Source: Cadophora sp. MPI-SDFR-AT-0126
Taxonomy: Eukaryota > Ascomycota > Leotiomycetes > Helotiales > Ploettnerulaceae
Direction: 5' to 3'
NCBI GenBank assembly: GCA_020747065.1
Contig: JAGMVK010000014.1
Location: 1,116,001-1,180,000, forward strand
DNA: 64,000 bases
Shown here piece by piece: positions 59,620-64,000 of the stretch. Position 1 is the stretch's first letter. Each line of letters starts with the position of its first letter. Position numbers and translations under genes: made by a program. The notes below the pieces were generated by a model. The model saw nothing but the letters and a program-made list of their open reading frames with translations, was not told the DNA's origin and ran no database searches.

Positions 59620-60929
59620 TCAAGTACCGGGTGGCGGCCCATTCCCGTCGTCTGGTTTCTGCCCACAGATAATATGTAACGGCATATGCGAATGCACCCA
59701 AGCATCCATATACGCCTTCCTAACCTCAATCAACCAGACCTCGACTTGCTCCTTCGTCCACTTCAAGCCCCTCGTCAAGGGACCCAGCGCAATCGGCTGC
59801 AAACCATCCATTAACACAGTCCTCCAGTACAAACCCACCAGCTTCAGCACTTTATTCTTCGGCCAAGTTCCGATCGGGACGTGGAATATGCGGGTGGAGA
59901 CGTTCACAAAACCAGCTTCTCGCATCATGTTCTCGAGGAGTAGGGTCGCATTGAAATTCACACCGAGGTTGGCGAGGGCATCGTGGATGAGCGTCCAGTA
60001 TTCGGAGACGGGGTGATTTGGTGGCATGGATCCATCGTGGCAGTATGGGTGATGGTGGATTTCTTGCATTTCCATCCAGCCGCCTGGTTTTAGATGTCTG
60101 CGTCCTGTCAGCACTTAGTCGTAGTCGTGGGTAGATGGACATACTCTAACGCTCGCTTCATCAATAAAGGCCAGTCCCTGATAGCCATAACTGTATGTCG
60201 CGAATGTATGTAGTCGTAATAATTTGGGGGCTTCAACCATGGCGACTCCACGTCGTCCACCATGAACTTGACATTCGGAGGAACCCAGTCGGGTTGTATT
60301 GGACTTAAATCGACACCGAGGATGTTTGCGCTGGGATACAAGTCGCCCACTGGAAACAGCTACATTAGCATTCTCCTGCCCCTCGATTTGTTGTAGACTG
60401 TGTCTTTGGAAGAGGAGAACCAACTTTCTATCGCCCATATTCCTGTTCCCGTCCCCATATCTAGCACATTCCCTGGATACTCTCCGAGCGGTGCAAAATG
60501 TAACCGTCCTCCCAGCAGATTTACCATCATTGCATGCTTCATATCCTCCCTCTCCTGCTCACTAGGATCATTGGGAAAATTGTATGAGCCCTCCCGGAAC
60601 TTATGATATCTCCTTCCATTCTCAAATGCAAAGTCCCTCACGCTGCTAGATATTGATGTCGATGCCGAGTACATCGAGTCCGTCTCGTATCCCGCGTCCG
60701 ACGCTGAATCTGATGTCGTGTCCGACCCATTGTCTATCTCAATTTCTGCCTGTGCTTGATCCACAGCCGCTTGTGCGGCGGCATCGTGAGCTTGCGCGAG
60801 CGCTCGTTCCTCAGCTGAGAGTTCCGTTTCCTGCAGATTCTTGGGAGAAGTCGAGCTTGATGGCCCTGAGAGCAAGCTTTCGATAGGTATCCTCGAGGGG
60901 GGCACTACCGGATCCGTAGGGGCAGACAT
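59620..60929 (-). CDS. LaeA/UMTA-like SAM-dependent methyltransferase
   Basis: Predicted class I methyltransferase, 395 aa, exons 60425-60929, 60145-60349 and 59620-60097; frames close exactly. A disordered N-terminal region of about 110 aa (Ser, Glu, Ala-rich, with DSASDAGYETDS) is followed by RRYHKFREGSYNFPND, the family entry motif, and the SAM motif VLDMGTGTGIWAIEMGD, then VDLSPIQPD, FMVDDVES, and HLKPGGWMEMQE. This is the arrangement of LaeA and the many LaeA-like (TAM/UMTA) fungal methyltransferases; true LaeA controls secondary metabolism, but most homologues in a genome are not LaeA. Orthology is therefore not claimed. Confidence 0.9.
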
Positions 60930-62467
60930 GTTTCCGTTCGATACTGTTGGTAATTAGGGGTTGTACGCAGGCGCATCAGCGAGTGTCCAGACATGCAGTT
61001 TCGAGTGACTATACTCTGACTGAGTATGGACTCTGGAGAAGACCAGGTTCGGGAGTATCCGTAGACTTCGATTCTTGCTCTTTCCGTTTGGGGAGTAATA
61101 TCGAGTGAAAGTCTTCCTATCGATCTCCTCCAATAGCCATTTCAAGAATAAGCTGCGAGTTGCCGTCAATTCCCATCCCTCGCAGACAAACTGTCACAAA
61201 TCAACAGACGGGCGCCGATTCAGTCCAGTGTTCGAAGGAGGCGTAATAAGGAAAATGTAGACGGGGAGATGTGCGAGTTATAAAGAGATCGAACATGGGT
61301 GTCTCCGTGCTATCGCGTACGAGCTATCACATTCAGATCCGATGCACTCGACTTGGACTGGACGGAGTTCCTCAAAGGGGTTTCCACTTCTCCTAATGGC
61401 TGCGCAGCTTTGGTCCTTTGGCGTCGGGGGCTTGCAGGAACCATTGTTACTCGTCAATGTATCGAAAGTGAAATCCTGAGTGGCCACGGCAGCACTCGTT
61501 GCATTCCACGCGCCCCTTAGAGCACAAGTACCGTAGCCTCCGCAGTTGGTCGCCGTTTTGCAGGCATTAGAGCCTGGTGTAGTGGGCTGTAGCTCGCTCC
61601 ACCGCCGCGTGCTCGTTGGCTGAGGACGATCAATGGCCATGGGCTTCCTTGATTAGCATGATGGGGCGGCCCAGGGTCTGTCGTAAACTCTGTCTTCAAA
61701 CAGTCACCACAAATGCAATCGCACCTTGAACAACACAACTCATCCTGCAAAAGCATGCAGGGCATAGCTGTCTAGGATATCATGGCAGCAGATCAGCTGC
61801 AAATACCAAGACTTGCTCAACGTTGGCTGCTGGTCCTGGCATGGAAAAGAAATAGATTTCGACATTACCTTGACAAACAAACAACCTCGGATGCCCCGCT
61901 GGATGCAACTCTGACCCACAGCCCACGTTGCAATCGGACATCGAGATCATTGCGAGTGGGGTGCCATGAGGTTCTGAAGCTGAAGAGAAGGACAAAGCGT
62001 GCGGTATGAAATTGTAGTACTGCGTTGGACTAAAGACTTGAGATAGGAGTGTTGGACAACATGAATTTGGTGCGACGCCACGAGAAGACTCGAGTCCAGA
62101 GATAATAAAAAAAATGCCGAGCTTACATGTGACCTTCAGAATAATGAGACTAAGCCGATCTTGAGACTTGTTGTTGCATGAAGAGATGAGAGAAAATTCA
62201 TAGCAATCCAAGTGTCTCTGTGGAAAGTCAAGAACAGTTGGGAGACTCTTGTGCTCGGAGTATAGTCAGCTGATCATACCCTCTTTCTACTGTTTGTTTT
62301 CTTCAGCTGGAGAGCCTGCCAGAAGCAAGAAATTCCAAGATTCCGCCCTGATATTGATCGGCGAGCGTACAGAATTTCATTCTATTATTGTCTCGGAATA
62401 ATTCTATGCAATGTCATAGAAATGAACTGTCTCGAGGTCCCATTCCAATACCAAATTACAATCAAAC
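60930..62467. other. Intergenic region, doubtful coding
   Basis: A 120-codon Cys-containing frame at 61278-61640 (-) (CKTATNCGGYGTCALRG) looks coding-like but has no start with signal peptide or partner exon that I could join. Not called as a gene. Confidence 0.35.
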
Positions 62468-63578
62468 CTATCCCTCCACAAACAAGCTTTCCTTCCCCCT
62501 CAAAACCCTCAACGCACTCGACCTCTCTACAACCTCACACTCAAGCGCCCACCACCAATTCGCAAAGAAGCTCTGCCCAACCTCCCAGTTCTCCATCTCA
62601 AATCCATCCCGTCCGTTAACCCTCAGCCCTTCCCTCGGCGTCTCCATATCCTTCAACAGCGTCATCACAGCCAGCGGATCTCGTGCCACCGGCGGACGGA
62701 TATTCGGCGAGCGGTTGAAGACGCGGATTAGTTTGCTTCGGACGGCTGGCCAGGGGAGGAGGTCGAGGACGGGGTGATGAGGGATACGTTTTTGTTCATG
62801 GGTTGGGAGGAAGGTGGCTGGAAGAGGAGCGCCTAAAGGGCAGGTGGTGGAGGTGAATGTTCGGATGGATTTTATGTTGCGGATTGTGTCTTCGCATTGG
62901 AGGAGGACGGCAATTGCGTGGATTGCATGGACAACATTGAGTTCTGGCACTTCGAGCTTGGCGCCGTCGGGGAATTGGAGTTCACTTGATTCGAGATCTG
63001 GAAGTTCCATTGTGGAATTTGAACCCTCGCCGTCGTCGCAATTAGGTGGCATTTGTGCTGGCGCCAGTCACTTACGTTAGCCGAGGAGTTTGTTTCCGTA
63101 TACTTCTGGGTGAGTTGGGGGGGAAAACAGTGGAGTTGAAGCAACTGGCTTACGATCACCATCTACCCATTGGCTCGCTGGCATGGACTCCTTTGGTGCA
63201 CTCGTCCAAGGGTACATTACAGTTGTACTTGGCCACTGGCTTCCATTTTCGGTGTTCTCAAGTCTAGTCAGGGATGCATTCCCAATAACTTCTGGCAGTT
63301 GATTATTGCTGCTACTTCCATGGTTGTCAGACTCTGGCGACATTGACTTGCTGTCTTGTCCATCACTTCGAGCAGAATCTAGATCGGCCTTCTTCTCCAA
63401 CTCAGCCAAGCGATTCCTCTGTCTCTGTCCTGAGACAATGTCATCAGCATCTTCAAATCTAAGCTAGTATCAGCAAGTACCCACGATATCTCCTCTGTGC
63501 CAACACATTCAACACTCTTTTCCGATCTGGATCCTCCAGGGGTGGCACGTCAGTCCGGTCAGTTTTCCTTCCTCCCAT
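62468..63578 (-). CDS. bZIP transcription factor with DUF3425 domain
   Basis: Nuclear regulator, 317 aa, three exons 63485-63578, 63160-63429 and 62468-63057. The basic region spans the first junction: DRKRVLNVLAQRRYR then QRQRNRLAELEKKAD, where the zipper heptad is short. The C-terminal DUF3425 domain has VFNRSPNIRPPVARDPLAV, the GFEMENWEVGQSFFANWWW block and a final ECEVVERSSALRVLRGKE. Domain order and length fit the fungal DUF3425 bZIP class. It reads toward the LaeA-like gene on the same strand, 1.5 kb away; no operon-like link. Confidence 0.9.
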
Positions 63579-64000
63579 ATTAGATGATACTGCATACCGA
63601 CATCTTCAGTCCTAACGCGACGTTTATTGCAGCTGAACATATATGATTGTAATTGGAGTTTCTCGCTGGGCTTGGCGATATAACGTCATGGTGCTGACTA
63701 AAAGAGTCGGGGTACCCTAAATGGGAAATTTTTTAGTTCAGTGGTGAGCTTCTCGGCAACATCAGATAACGGCAGAGACAGATTTCGCTGAAACGCGTGG
63801 ATTGATTGGGAGGGTGATTTCTGGAAACAGCAAGTTAGATAATGTCGAACCCAATGCAGAGCATATTGGGCATCAAAGCGCGCAGGTTTAATGCTTGTTT
63901 GGACTTCAGGTCCTCTCACGAGGCGAGGTTTTGCATGTTCGATCGATGACAGTGCCATCCGATGTCAGAAACTTCCCATCAGTAAAGTGTTTTCGGTTGA
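63579..64000. other. Promoter of the bZIP gene, window end
   Basis: Nothing else recognised before the window ends. Confidence 0.4.

Noticed and set aside
55612..60929. Secondary-metabolite gene cluster around the two methyltransferases
   Set aside because: No backbone synthase, P450 or transporter is seen in the window; two methyltransferases alone do not make a cluster.
61278..61640. Cys-containing 120-codon frame on the minus strand
   Set aside because: Looks coding-like, but no signal peptide or joining exon was found and no family is recognised.

Overview
The window is nuclear DNA of a filamentous ascomycete (Pezizomycotina, plausibly a Leotiomycete; the class is inference). Evidence: short 45-75 bp GT-AG introns, many joined in frame by eye; fungus-restricted families (CFEM/PTH11-like receptor, Zn2Cys6 and DUF3425-bZIP regulators, NACHT STAND protein, 2EXR remnant, LaeA-like methyltransferase); and wide non-coding stretches with pseudogenes and one DNA transposon. 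No rRNA, tRNA or CRISPR could be supported.

Layout. 1-1.3 kb: no gene. 1.3-8.1 kb: CFEM/PTH11-like receptor (+), Zn2Cys6 regulator (-) with a 23-nt microexon, decayed DJ-1/PfpI gene (+), AlkB-like dioxygenase (-). 8.6-11.3 kb: DUF1275 membrane protein (-) and ETHE1-like metallo-beta-lactamase-fold enzyme (-). 12.2-13.5 kb: secreted Ala/Gly-rich protein (-) built from eight exons joined only by phase-0 introns. 15-18 kb: LigB/DODA dioxygenase (+) and polytopic membrane protein (-). 18.8-23.4 kb: a 1489-residue TIR/SEFIR-like + NACHT protein (+), the best innate-immunity (NLR-like) candidate. 23.8-29.8 kb: bleomycin hydrolase (-) and a large unknown membrane protein (-). 30-36 kb: gene-poor, with one fragmented low-complexity gene and an AT-rich patch. 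36.3-37.9 kb: bZIP-like/fungal-TF regulator (-). 39.7-42.7 kb: 2EXR remnant (-), small membrane protein (+), RidA family (-). 43.9-47.1 kb: Rqc2/NEMF (+). 49.5-50.5 kb: secreted SGNH esterase (+), flanked by a degenerate short repeat. 51.1-53.2 kb: piggyBac-like element with 29-bp inverted repeats and a broken transposase. 53.4-55.0 kb: Lys-rich CaaX mini-gene interrupted by an 11-bp tandem duplication, and a decayed trypsin-like gene. 55.6-57.0 kb: O-methyltransferase (-). 59.6-60.9 kb: LaeA/UMTA-like methyltransferase (-). 62.5-63.6 kb: bZIP/DUF3425 regulator (-).

The genes do not form one pathway. Housekeeping genes (Rqc2, bleomycin hydrolase, RidA, AlkB-like, ETHE1-like) are interspersed with accessory, secreted and regulatory genes. 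The 50-55 kb part, around the transposon, holds most of the broken genes. Intron-joined models here were checked for reading-frame continuity by hand only.
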